A stretch of 64,000 nt of DNA from JAHRAW01 sp965203265 (GTDB lineage Bacteria; Pseudomonadota; Gammaproteobacteria; Arenicellales; Poriferihabitantaceae). Of this stretch, positions 52,273 through 60,203 are shown piece by piece; position 1 is the first letter of the stretch, and each line of letters starts with the position of its first letter. A program made the translations under genes and the position numbers. The DNA lies in the NCBI GenBank assembly GCA_965203265.1, contig CBDBBV010000002.1:744001-808000 (forward strand), in the 5' to 3' direction. The notes beneath the pieces were generated by a model. The model saw only the letters and a program-made list of their open reading frames with translations, did not search any database and had not been told where the DNA came from.

Positions 52273-52541
52273 AAACGATAACCACCCTGTTGGCGGCATT
52301 GTTTCTCGCGCTGCAGTACGGATTATGGTTCGGCGACAAGAACCTGTTCGACCTGTACCGCCTGCACCGCGCCACCGAGCAGAGCCGCGCGGAAAACGCC
52401 GCCCTGCGGCAGGGCAATGAACAACTCGTCGCCGAAGTGATCGACCTCAAGGAAGGCGGCGAGACCGTGGAAACGTTGGCGCGCTCCCAGTTCGGTTTGA
52501 TCAGGCAGGGGGAGACTTTTTACCAGATCGTGGATGAGTGA
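52269..52541 (+). CDS. ftsB: Cell division protein FtsB
   Basis: A 90-residue bitopic inner-membrane protein of the divisome FtsQLB complex. It has a short cytoplasmic start, one transmembrane helix (TLLAALFLALQYGLWFG) and a periplasmic coiled coil (RATEQSRAENAALRQGNEQL), followed by the family's ARSQFGLIRQGETFYQ motif. It overlaps the eno stop by 4 nt; eno-ftsB is a standard gammaproteobacterial pair. Confidence 0.96.
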   Translation: MKTITTLLAALFLALQYGLWFGDKNLFDLYRLHRATEQSRAENAALRQGNEQLVAEVIDLKEGGETVETLARSQFGLIRQGETFYQIVDE

Positions 52542-52568
52542 GCGCGCGCTCAAATCGTTTCTTGTTGC

Positions 52569-52598
52569 TATCTTCGCTTATTTTCGTTTATCTTCGCC
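52569..52598. repeat. Imperfect 10-bp tandem repeat (three units)
   Basis: TATCTTCGCT, TATTTTCGTT and TATCTTCGCC lie in the ftsB-cbiX convergent gap. A related pair (ATTTTCGGTTATCTTGC) continues to 52627 across the terminator hairpin. Confidence 0.6.
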
Positions 52599-52618
52599 GA
52601 AAATCATGCTATTTTCGG
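52597..52618. terminator. Candidate bidirectional terminator between ftsB and cbiX
   Basis: CCGAAAAT (52597-52604) and ATTTTCGG (52611-52618) form a perfect 8-bp stem around a 6-nt loop overlapping the cbiX stop. T-rich sequence flanks both sides in the outgoing direction. Confidence 0.5.
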
Positions 52619-53007
52619 TTATCTTGCAAATGCCCTAAAATCAAATCCGCCAATCCGGTGGCGGCGCCGAGGTGGGGTGCCAGACGAATGGGTAGGTTCG
52701 GATGGCGCGCCTGCAACTGCGCCACCTCCTCGGGAATATCCTCGGCTACATGGCGGCCCGTGGCCATGAAACAGGGCATCACCACGATTTCTCCGGCACC
52801 GGCGGCGATCAGTTTTTCGCCGACCTGCCCGATGGTCGGCTCGGCCATTTCGAGGAAGGCGTGCTCCACCAGATCGAACGGCGATTCCAACTCGCGAATG
52901 TGCGAGGTCAAGGCGCCGGTTTCCGCATTGGACAATGCCCGGCGGCTGCCGTGGGCGACCAACAACAGCGCCTTCAAGTGGCGGCCGATTTTGTCGGCGG
53001 CGTTCAT
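52609..53007 (-). CDS. CbiX/SirB-like sirohydrochlorin chelatase family protein
   Basis: A 132-residue, single-domain class II chelatase of the short CbiX type. It shows the N-terminal ALLLVAHGSRR motif (His ligand) and a central segment EIVVMPCFMATGRHVAEDIP (second His), the layout for inserting Co2+ or Fe2+ into sirohydrochlorin. It lies 6 nt downstream of hemH, so both tetrapyrrole chelatases are co-transcribed. The metal specificity is not decided by sequence. A cobalamin link to the MttB-type enzyme is conceivable. Confidence 0.85.
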   Translation of the reverse strand: MNAADKIGRHLKALLLVAHGSRRALSNAETGALTSHIRELESPFDLVEHAFLEMAEPTIGQVGEKLIAAGAGEIVVMPCFMATGRHVAEDIPEEVAQLQARHPNLPIRLAPHLGAATGLADLILGHLQDNRK

Positions 53008-53013
53008 GTTCGT

Positions 53014-54114
53014 TCAGGTTTCAGCGCCCATCGCCAGCGCGCGTTGCTTGCGAGCGTGGAGGTCGCGTGCGCGGGCGCGTTCTCGCCAGTCGCGGGTGTT
53101 GTCGAGGATGAGGCCGCGCAGCATTTCGATGTGCGCGTCCTGATCGTTCAAGCAGGGGATATAGCCGTATCTCTCGCCGCCCGCGTGCATGAACACCTCG
53201 CGATTTTCCATGGCCATCTCCTCCAGCGTCTCCAAGCAGTCGGCGCTGAATCCCGGGCAGATGACCTGCACATCGGAGACGCCGGTTTGCGCCAACTTGG
53301 TCAGGGTTTGGTCGGTATAGGGTTGCAACCACGGCTTGCGCCCGAAACGCGATTGAAAGCTCACCTGCCATTCGTGCTCGCCGAGGCCGAGGTGTTCGGC
53401 CAACAGCCGCGCCGTTTTGTGGCATTCGCAGTGATAGGGGTCGCCGGCCTCGAAATACGCCTGAGGAATTCCGTGAAAGGACATCAGCAGGAAATCGCTA
53501 CCGCCGTGGGTTTTGCGATAGTCGCGCACGCTATCGGCCAATGCCGCGATATAGGCCGGATTATCGTGGTAGTGATCGATCAGGCGCATCGCCGGAATCC
53601 ACCGCTGACGAGACAACGCCGCGCATACCCCATCGAAGGTCGCGGCGGTGGTTACCGCACAGTATTGGGGGTATAGCGGCAACACCAGCAATTTGCGCAC
53701 ACCGGCGGCGGTCAGGCGTTCCACGGCGGCGGCGATGGAAGGGTTGCCGTAGCGCATGCCTACTTCAACCGCAATGGAATTCAGGGAATCCCCATTCAAT
53801 TTTTGCTGCAACGCGCGTTGTTGCTTACGGCAAACCGCCAGCAACGGCGAGCCGTCTTCGCCCCACACCTTGCGATAGGCCGCCGCCGATTTCCCCGGGC
53901 GGACGGTGAGTATGACCAGATTCAGCAGCAACCACCACAGCGCGCGCGGCGCCTCCACCACTCGCGGATCCCACAGGAATTCTCGAAGATAACGACGCAC
54001 ATCGCCGCGCTGACACGAGTCCGGAGTGCCGAGATTGGCCAGCAGCACGCCGATGCGGTCGCCGCCATTGCCGTCGCTAGCGTGGTCGAAAGTGGTTTGT
54101 CCTGTGTATTTCAT
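53014..54114 (-). CDS. hemH: Ferrochelatase
   Basis: A 366-residue enzyme that inserts Fe2+ into protoporphyrin IX, the last heme-synthesis step. Motifs: GVLLANLGTPDS, LVLPLYPQY, LLMSFHGIPQAYFEAGDPYH (catalytic His) and VQVICPGFSADCLETLEE with the active-site Glu. It is slightly longer than the usual 320-350 residues, with an Arg-rich C-terminal tail. The ATG is 40 nt from the CbbO-like gene stop. Confidence 0.96.
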   Translation of the reverse strand: MKYTGQTTFDHASDGNGGDRIGVLLANLGTPDSCQRGDVRRYLREFLWDPRVVEAPRALWWLLLNLVILTVRPGKSAAAYRKVWGEDGSPLLAVCRKQQRALQQKLNGDSLNSIAVEVGMRYGNPSIAAAVERLTAAGVRKLLVLPLYPQYCAVTTAATFDGVCAALSRQRWIPAMRLIDHYHDNPAYIAALADSVRDYRKTHGGSDFLLMSFHGIPQAYFEAGDPYHCECHKTARLLAEHLGLGEHEWQVSFQSRFGRKPWLQPYTDQTLTKLAQTGVSDVQVICPGFSADCLETLEEMAMENREVFMHAGGERYGYIPCLNDQDAHIEMLRGLILDNTRDWRERARARDLHARKQRALAMGAET

Positions 54115-54153
54115 CCTCGCAATGGTACTCTCTTTTGCCTCGCCGCCGCTCTC

Positions 54154-56310
54154 TCAGGTGGTCAATTTGCGGTAAATGTCGGCGACCTTGAGGGGCAATT
54201 TCCCGACCGCGTCCACCACCGCATAGCCGGCCGGCCCGTACATGTGCGGCAGGTAGCAGCCAGCCTCGGTGTCGATGGTGATGCAAAATGGATGGATGCC
54301 GGCATGGCGGGCTTCCAGCAGGGCGCGGCGGGTGTCTTCGATGCCGTAGTCGCCGCGATAGCCGTCGTAGTCGTCCGGCTTGCCGTCGGAAAGGGTGATC
54401 AGAACGCGGGTGCGCGCCTGCGCGCGTGCGAGGATTTTGCTCAGATGGCGGATGGCTGCGCCCATGCGGGTATAGTCCTGCGGCCGCAGCCCGCTGATGC
54501 GCGCGCGCGTTTCCCGATCGTAGGGCTGCTCGAAGGTTTTTACCCGATAGATTTCGCAGCGATTGCGCGTCATGCCGGAAAACCCGTAGATGGCATACCG
54601 ATCCCCCAGAACCTCGAGAGCCTCGCACAGCAGCAGCAGACTCTCCCGCTCGGCCTCGTTGATCCATCCCTTGGTGGAGCCGCTCACATCCACCATGAAC
54701 ACCACCGCCAGATCGCGTTCGACCTTGTGCATTCGGGTGAACAGCCGCTCGCTCATCTCGACGCCGGTGCGGGCGTCGGCGCAGGCCGTGACTAGCGCAT
54801 CGAGATCGATGTCGTCGCCGCCGGGTTGCGCCTTGAGCAGTTTGTCCTGATCGCGCAGGGCTTCGAAATGCCGCCGAATTTCGGCCACCAGATGGCGGTG
54901 TTTCGCCAGCGTCCGGGCGGCGAAATCATCGTGCACCGGATGGCTGGCCGATTCCCGTAGAACGCACCATTTCTTGCGATAACTCTGCCGGCGAAAGTCC
55001 CACTCGTCATAGCGCAAGGCGCCTGCCTCGCGCGCATCCGCCTCCTCTTGGGCATTGCGGCCATCGTCTCCGGCGGGATAGGCGCCGTCTCCGGCGGCAA
55101 CCAGCCAGTCCGGTGGCAACTGGCGCAAATCCTGCCGCAACGAATTGAGCAGCTTGCCCACCTCCGGCGGCAACGCCAGGGACTCGCCATCGATATCCTC
55201 ATCGATTACGATGGTCGCCTCGCCATCGTCCCGCTGGGCGTTCGGGTCGATTGCGCCGGGCTTGTCGGCGGATTGTGCGTCTCCTTCTTCCCAGTCCGCC
55301 GTCTCCGCATTCGCATCTGCATTGGCGCGCAGCTCGCCGAGTATCCGCTGCAATCGGTGTTTGCCTCGGGCGAGACGACGCTCGATGACCAGCCGGGCCG
55401 CCTCGAGGTCGAGCTCGCCCTGATACAACGGGGCATTCGGCCACGGTGTTGGCAGGGGGTAGAGCGCGGCGGCGGCTTCCAGCGTATCCGACACATCAGC
55501 GTGCGCGTCTTCCAGTCGATCGATGGCCTGCCGCCACATTTCGTCCTGCGGGTGCGCCATCCGGTCGAGGGCATTTATCTCGCGAAACAGGCCGGGCAAT
55601 TCCCTTTTGATACAGGCGGTTAGGCGGATTGTTTCCAGTAGGTTGAACAGTTCGAGGGCGCGCTCTCCGGAGTCGAATCGCGCCGGCCATTCGCTCAGAT
55701 GCGGCGCATCGGGGGTTGCCCGGCGGAATGTGCCGAAGCGGGATTGCGCCCACAGGTGAACCGCCATCGCCTTGTACAACCGATAGTTTTTCTCGCGCTC
55801 GGCGAAGCGGCTGATGCGCGCCGGCAGGTAGATCGTCTCGGTGTCGGTGTAAATTTTCTCGCCGGCCTCGACTGCCAGACTTCGCCCCGACAACCCGCGC
55901 AGAAATCGCTCCAGCACCGGGCGCACCTCGTCGAGGGATACCGAAATGCCGTCCAGTCGGTGCTCGCGGACGAATTCGTCTAGGCGGGCGAAGGCGGCGC
56001 TGCCGGGATACAGCCCGGCCTTGTCGTACACATCCATCGCCCGCAGCAGCCAAGCGCGCGTGCCTTCGGCACCCATCGTGGCCAATGCCTCGGGTACATA
56101 ACTGGCGAATTGATAGGCCATTTCGGCGTTCGATTTGGCGATGACATCGACCCAGTGGAGGGCGAAATCCTGTTGCGCGCGAGGCAGGGCGGCGAGCCCG
56201 TTTGCGGGTTCCTGCGCGGTGCGTCGGCTGGACAACACCGGGTCGAGATATTCGTCCAGCGCCTGTTCGAGCTGTCGGCGGTTCAATGGCGGCAGCGGCG
56301 GCGACGGCAT
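54154..56310 (-). CDS. VWA-domain protein, CbbO/NorD family
   Basis: A 718-residue protein ending in a von Willebrand A domain with MIDAS residues in FMVDVSGSTKG and the later T and D positions (LITLSDGKPDD). The N-terminal two-thirds is helical with an acidic central stretch. CbbO works with the AAA+ ATPase CbbQ to reactivate Rubisco, and NorD works with NorQ on nitric oxide reductase. No AAA+ partner or Rubisco gene is in this window, so the client is unknown. The start is given as ATG 56310; GTG 56328, overlapping the ychF stop, is equally possible. Confidence 0.82.
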   Translation of the reverse strand: MPSPPLPPLNRRQLEQALDEYLDPVLSSRRTAQEPANGLAALPRAQQDFALHWVDVIAKSNAEMAYQFASYVPEALATMGAEGTRAWLLRAMDVYDKAGLYPGSAAFARLDEFVREHRLDGISVSLDEVRPVLERFLRGLSGRSLAVEAGEKIYTDTETIYLPARISRFAEREKNYRLYKAMAVHLWAQSRFGTFRRATPDAPHLSEWPARFDSGERALELFNLLETIRLTACIKRELPGLFREINALDRMAHPQDEMWRQAIDRLEDAHADVSDTLEAAAALYPLPTPWPNAPLYQGELDLEAARLVIERRLARGKHRLQRILGELRANADANAETADWEEGDAQSADKPGAIDPNAQRDDGEATIVIDEDIDGESLALPPEVGKLLNSLRQDLRQLPPDWLVAAGDGAYPAGDDGRNAQEEADAREAGALRYDEWDFRRQSYRKKWCVLRESASHPVHDDFAARTLAKHRHLVAEIRRHFEALRDQDKLLKAQPGGDDIDLDALVTACADARTGVEMSERLFTRMHKVERDLAVVFMVDVSGSTKGWINEAERESLLLLCEALEVLGDRYAIYGFSGMTRNRCEIYRVKTFEQPYDRETRARISGLRPQDYTRMGAAIRHLSKILARAQARTRVLITLSDGKPDDYDGYRGDYGIEDTRRALLEARHAGIHPFCITIDTEAGCYLPHMYGPAGYAVVDAVGKLPLKVADIYRKLTT

Positions 56311-56324
56311 GGCGGCGGCGGCGC

Positions 56325-57428
56325 TCACAGGTTGAAGCGGAAGTGCATCACATCGCCGTCGCGCACCACATAATCCCTGCCTTCGAGGCGCAAACGGCCC
56401 GCTTCCCGCGCGCCCTGCTCGCCGTGGTAGTGGATGTAGTCCGCATAGGCGATGGTTTCGGCGCGGATGAATCCCTTCTCGAAATCGCTGTGTATCACGC
56501 CGGCGGCTTCGGGCGCGCGCGCGCCGACGGGTATGGTCCAAGCGCGCGTTTCCTTGGAGCCGGCGGTGAAATAGGTGTGCAGCCCCAGCAGGGCATAACC
56601 GGCGCGAATCAGGCGATCCAGCCCCGCCTCCCGCAGTCCCATCTCCTCGAGGAACAGATGCCGCTCGTCTTCATCCAGTTCGGCCAACTCCGACTCCACG
56701 GTCGCGCAGATGGCCACCATCTCGGCATCCTCTCCGGCGGCGATTTCCTTGATCGCGCCTACATATGGATTGTCGGCCAGCCCGTCTTCGCCGATATTGG
56801 CCACATACAGGGTCGGTTTCGCGCTGAGCAGGCCGAGGGGTTTCAGCTGCCGCAACTGCTGTTCGTCCAATCCCAGCGTGCGCGCGGCGTGGCCCTGCTC
56901 CAAGTGTCGTTGCACCGCCTCGAGCAGGTCGCGCAGGGCGATCTCGCGTTCGTCTCCGCTCTTGCTGTTCTTGGCGGCGCGGCGTACCGCCTTTTCCGCG
57001 GTTTCCATATCCGCCAGGAGTAATTCTGTGCTGATGGTTTCGATGTCGGCGGCCGGGTCGACCACCCCCGGTATGTGGGTAACGGCGCCGCCGCTGCCGT
57101 CCTCGAATGCCCGCACTACATGAACGATGGCGTCCACCTCGCGGATATGCGCCAAAAATCTATTGCCCAAGCCCTCCCCGCGAGACGCCCCGGCCACCAG
57201 ACCGGCGATATCGACGAATTCCACGGCGGCGGGTATGACCTTTTGCGGCTTGACCATCTCCGCCAGCCGCGCCAGTCGCGGATCGGGCACCTCGACCATG
57301 CCCACATTGGGGTCGATGGTGCAAAAGGGATAGTTGGCCGCCGCCGCGGCGCGCGAGTTGGTGAGCAAATTGAACAGGGTGGATTTGCCCACATTGGGCA
57401 GGCCGACTATGCCGCATTTAAATCCCAC
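56325..57428 (-). CDS. ychF: Ribosome-binding ATPase YchF
   Basis: A 367-residue Obg-family P-loop protein that prefers ATP over GTP. The G1 loop is GIVGLPNVGKSTLFN. The helical coiled domain and a C-terminal TGS domain (FFTAGSKETRAWT, then DVMHFRFNL) follow. It overlaps the pth stop by 11 nt. The pth-ychF pair is widely conserved. Confidence 0.97.
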   Translation of the reverse strand: MGFKCGIVGLPNVGKSTLFNLLTNSRAAAAANYPFCTIDPNVGMVEVPDPRLARLAEMVKPQKVIPAAVEFVDIAGLVAGASRGEGLGNRFLAHIREVDAIVHVVRAFEDGSGGAVTHIPGVVDPAADIETISTELLLADMETAEKAVRRAAKNSKSGDEREIALRDLLEAVQRHLEQGHAARTLGLDEQQLRQLKPLGLLSAKPTLYVANIGEDGLADNPYVGAIKEIAAGEDAEMVAICATVESELAELDEDERHLFLEEMGLREAGLDRLIRAGYALLGLHTYFTAGSKETRAWTIPVGARAPEAAGVIHSDFEKGFIRAETIAYADYIHYHGEQGAREAGRLRLEGRDYVVRDGDVMHFRFNL

Positions 57429-58110
57429 GATTCGACTCCGTGGATTCGGCTCCGCCGCCGGGCTCGCCGTGCAGCCGATTCATCGCTCCGGCGAAATCGC
57501 CGACAACCACCTGATCGAGCACCTCGAGCGCCCGCGCCATCGCCTCCTCCATCTGCAGTAGTTCATCGGCGCGCGGGGGTGCCAGCACGAATGCGGAAAC
57601 ATCTCGCCCTCGCCTCGCGCCGGGATGGCCGATGCCGAGGCGCAGGCGGGGGAAATCCCCGCTGCCGAGGCGCTTGACGATGTCGCGCAGTCCGTTGTGG
57701 CCGCCGTGGCCGCCGGACAATTTGAGGCGCGCGCATCCGGGCGCGAGATCGAGATCGTCGTGCACCACCAGAATTTGCTCAGGGGGAATGCGGTAGAAGG
57801 CGGCCAGCGAGGCGACCGCCTGCCCGCTCAGATTCATGAAGGTATCCGGCGCCATGACGCGCACCCGGCGGCCGTTGAGGACGACGCCGCCGACCTCGGC
57901 GCGGAATCTCTTTTCGCCGGCGAGACGAAAGCCCGCTTGGTGCTGCAGGCGCTCGATGAATTGGAATCCGGCGTTGTGCCGGGTGGCGGCATAGCGCTTG
58001 CCGGGATTGCCCAGACCGGCGATCAGGGCGATGCCCGCGTGCGCCGTGGGCGTGGATGAATGCGGGCCGCCATCGACCTCGCTCCTAGCGCGCCTAGCCG
58101 GCCTCGTCAT
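57418..58110 (-). CDS. pth: Peptidyl-tRNA hydrolase
   Basis: A 230-residue enzyme that recycles peptidyl-tRNA released from stalled ribosomes. It contains the conserved IAGLGNPGKRYAATRHNAGF (catalytic His), PDTFMNLSGQAV and VVHDDLDLAPG segments and LSGGHGGHNGLRDIV. Its N-terminal 27 residues are an extension over E. coli Pth, and the ATG overlaps the rplY stop by 17 nt; a shorter start cannot be excluded. The Gly/Glu-rich C-terminal tail is non-conserved. Confidence 0.94.
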   Translation of the reverse strand: MTRPARRARSEVDGGPHSSTPTAHAGIALIAGLGNPGKRYAATRHNAGFQFIERLQHQAGFRLAGEKRFRAEVGGVVLNGRRVRVMAPDTFMNLSGQAVASLAAFYRIPPEQILVVHDDLDLAPGCARLKLSGGHGGHNGLRDIVKRLGSGDFPRLRLGIGHPGARRGRDVSAFVLAPPRADELLQMEEAMARALEVLDQVVVGDFAGAMNRLHGEPGGGAESTESNRGI

Positions 58111-58768
58111 CCCCTTCGGGCGTGGTCGCGTCCTCTTTCTCGGCGTCGGCGGATTCCACCGTCTCCTCCTCCACGGCGCTCACCTTCGGCGGCAATATGG
58201 CCACCACGGCGTGGTCGTGCTCGTTGTTTTCGTCGTGCATCAAGGTGGTAATGTGCACGCCTTCGGGCAGTTCGATGTCGGAAAGGTGAAGGGATTCGTT
58301 GAGGTCGAGAGCCGATACATCCAGCTGCAGGGACTCCGGCAAATCCGCCGGTAGGCAGGAAATCTCCACCTCGGTCATCAGGTGGGAAATGATGCCGCCG
58401 GTGGTTTTCACGCCGACGCAATCCTGCTCGCCGATGAAATGGATGGGCAGGGTCATGGTGAGCACCTTGTCCTCGTCCACGCGCTGGAAATCCGCGTGCA
58501 GGATGGCGGCCCGATGGGGGTGGCGCACCACATCCCGCAGGATCGCCTGCTCGCGGTTGCCGTCGGTGTTGATGATGATGATGGCCGAGTGGAATTCCTC
58601 CTTCTCGAGGCTGTGGAACAGTACATCGTGCTTGATGGCGATGCTCAGATTTTCCTTGCCGCCGCCGTACAATACCGCCGGTACATCGCCCTCGCGCCGC
58701 AGTCGGCGCACCAGTGCGGTGCCGGAACGGGCGCGGATGCGGGCGGTCAGTTCGAATTGGTCGCTCAT
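58094..58768 (-). CDS. rplY: Ribosomal protein bL25 (Ctc/TL5 type)
   Basis: A 224-residue 5S rRNA-binding protein of the long CTC form. The N-terminal L25 domain (about 1-95) and the C-terminal beta domain (about 96-190: HFIGEQDCVGVKTTGGI, LPADLPESLQLDVSALDL) are both present, followed by an acidic Glu/Asp-rich tail. It lies 32 nt downstream of prs. Confidence 0.97.
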   Translation of the reverse strand: MSDQFELTARIRARSGTALVRRLRREGDVPAVLYGGGKENLSIAIKHDVLFHSLEKEEFHSAIIIINTDGNREQAILRDVVRHPHRAAILHADFQRVDEDKVLTMTLPIHFIGEQDCVGVKTTGGIISHLMTEVEISCLPADLPESLQLDVSALDLNESLHLSDIELPEGVHITTLMHDENNEHDHAVVAILPPKVSAVEEETVESADAEKEDATTPEGDDEAG

Positions 58769-58800
58769 TTTTCAGTCCTCATTGCAGGTTGTAGGTTGCG

Positions 58801-59751
58801 TCAATCGACGAAAAGGCTGCTGATGGAATCCCCCGTCGCGATGCGGCGGATCGATTCGGCCAGCAATTCGGCCACGCTCGACTGCTTGATCATCGGGCAG
58901 GCCAGAGCATCCCGGCGCAGCGGGATGGAATTGGTTACCAGCAGCTCGTCCAGCTGCGAATTGGCGATGCGCGTGGTCGCCTCGCCGGACAGCACCGGGT
59001 GGGTGCAGCAGGCCAGCACCTTGACCGCGCCGTGTCGTTTCAGCGCGGCGGCGGCCTCGCACAGGGTGTTGGCGGTGTCCACCATATCGTCGATCAGAAT
59101 GCACGAACGCCCCGCCACTTCGCCGATGATGTGCATCACCTTGGCCTCGTTGGTGCGCGGGCGGCGCTTGTCGATGATCGCCAGCTCGGTTTCCAGCTGC
59201 TTGGCCAGAGCGCGGGCGCGCACCACGCCGCCCACATCCGGCGAAACCACCACCGGATTGGGCAGCTGCTTGCGCCACAATTCGCTCATCAACACCGGCG
59301 AGGCGTAAATGTTGTCGGTCGGAATATCGAAGAAACCCTGAATCTGGTCGGCGTGCAGGTCGATGGTCAGCACGCGGTCGGCGCCGGCGATGTTGATCAT
59401 CGAGGCCGCCAGTTTGGCCGCAATCGCCACCCGCGCGGTGCGTGGTCGGCGATCCTGCCGAGCATAGCCGAAATACGGCACCACCGCCGTGATCCGCCCC
59501 GCCGAGGAGCGCTTGATGGCGTCCATCAGCACCAGCAACTCCATCAGATTGTCGTTGCTCGGCGCGCAGGTCGGCTGCACCACGAAGACATCCTGACCGC
59601 GCACATTCTCCATCACCTCCACATTGATCTCGCCGTCGCTGAACTTGTCCACCAGCGCCCGCCCCAGCGGGATGCCGAGGCATTGCACGATCTCGCTGGC
59701 CAGTTGGGGATTGGCATTCCCGCTGAATACCACCAAATTGTCGGGTGACAC
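58801..59751 (-). CDS. prs: Ribose-phosphate pyrophosphokinase
   Basis: A 316-residue PRPP synthase. Motifs: FSGNANPQLASEIVQCLG at the N-terminus, the catalytic flexible-loop Arg/Lys region, DLHADQIQGFFDIPTDN and the PRPP-binding ILIDDMVDTANT. PRPP feeds nucleotide, His, Trp and NAD synthesis. It follows the tRNA-Gln gene by 21 nt, the arrangement known from Pseudomonas. Confidence 0.98.
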   Translation of the reverse strand: MSPDNLVVFSGNANPQLASEIVQCLGIPLGRALVDKFSDGEINVEVMENVRGQDVFVVQPTCAPSNDNLMELLVLMDAIKRSSAGRITAVVPYFGYARQDRRPRTARVAIAAKLAASMINIAGADRVLTIDLHADQIQGFFDIPTDNIYASPVLMSELWRKQLPNPVVVSPDVGGVVRARALAKQLETELAIIDKRRPRTNEAKVMHIIGEVAGRSCILIDDMVDTANTLCEAAAALKRHGAVKVLACCTHPVLSGEATTRIANSQLDELLVTNSIPLRRDALACPMIKQSSVAELLAESIRRIATGDSISSLFVD

Positions 59752-59772
59752 GCCGCCTCTCCTCAGTGCTGC

Positions 59773-59849
59773 TGGCTGGGGTGGGAGGATTCGAACCTCC
59801 GAATGCCGGAATCAAAATCCGGTGCCTTGGGCCACTTGGCTACACCCCA
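59773..59849 (-). tRNA. tRNA-Gln (TTG)
   Basis: On the minus strand a 77-nt tRNA with acceptor TGGGGTG/CACCCCA, anticodon stem CCGGA/TCCGG, loop TTTTGAT giving anticodon TTG, T-loop TTCGAAT and encoded CCA. It is likely the first transcribed unit before prs-rplY-pth-ychF. Confidence 0.95.
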
Positions 59850-60203
59850 AAATTGCATGAAAATCAACTGGATGGATTCAAAACTCGATTCGCACTCCAA
59901 CCCAATGCCGACAACTCGGACGGGATCGGCTCGATTTGCGCTGGCGTGGAATGGTTTCGGCTCGGTAGATGAAACCGCATATTGTGATTGCGCCGAGGCG
60001 CCGTGTCAATGGATTGCGAGATTTCGTTGCCCACCCGCCGCCCGCGCAATCCCGCGAAGTCCGCTAGGTGAATAATCGAGGGATTTGTATCGCCGACAGT
60101 CTTGCCAAGCGGCGCGAATGGGTTATAATCCGCCCCCGTCAATTCGGATTCATTGGCAAATCGCCTAACCGTTCAACCGCAACCAACCTCGGAGAATACG
60201 ATT
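59850..60203. other. Intergenic region between tRNA-Gln and barrel gene 3
   Basis: About 354 bp. It holds the tRNA-Gln promoter region (minus strand, not resolved) and the plus-strand promoter at 60102-60129. In related gammaproteobacteria ispE would be expected upstream of tRNA-Gln; no trace of it is seen. Confidence 0.6.
60102..60129 (+). promoter_or_regulatory. Promoter of barrel surface-protein gene 3
   Basis: TTGCCA (60102-60107), 16-bp spacer (AGCGGCGCGAATGGGT) and consensus TATAAT (60124-60129). It is the third member of the shared promoter family with 23826-23853 and 38650-38677. Confidence 0.75.

Noticed and set aside
54154..56541. Longer 795-codon version of the VWA protein
   Set aside because: The first about 77 codons lie over the ychF gene in another frame and are Arg-rich shadow sequence. 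Starts at 56310 or 56328 fit the gene spacing.
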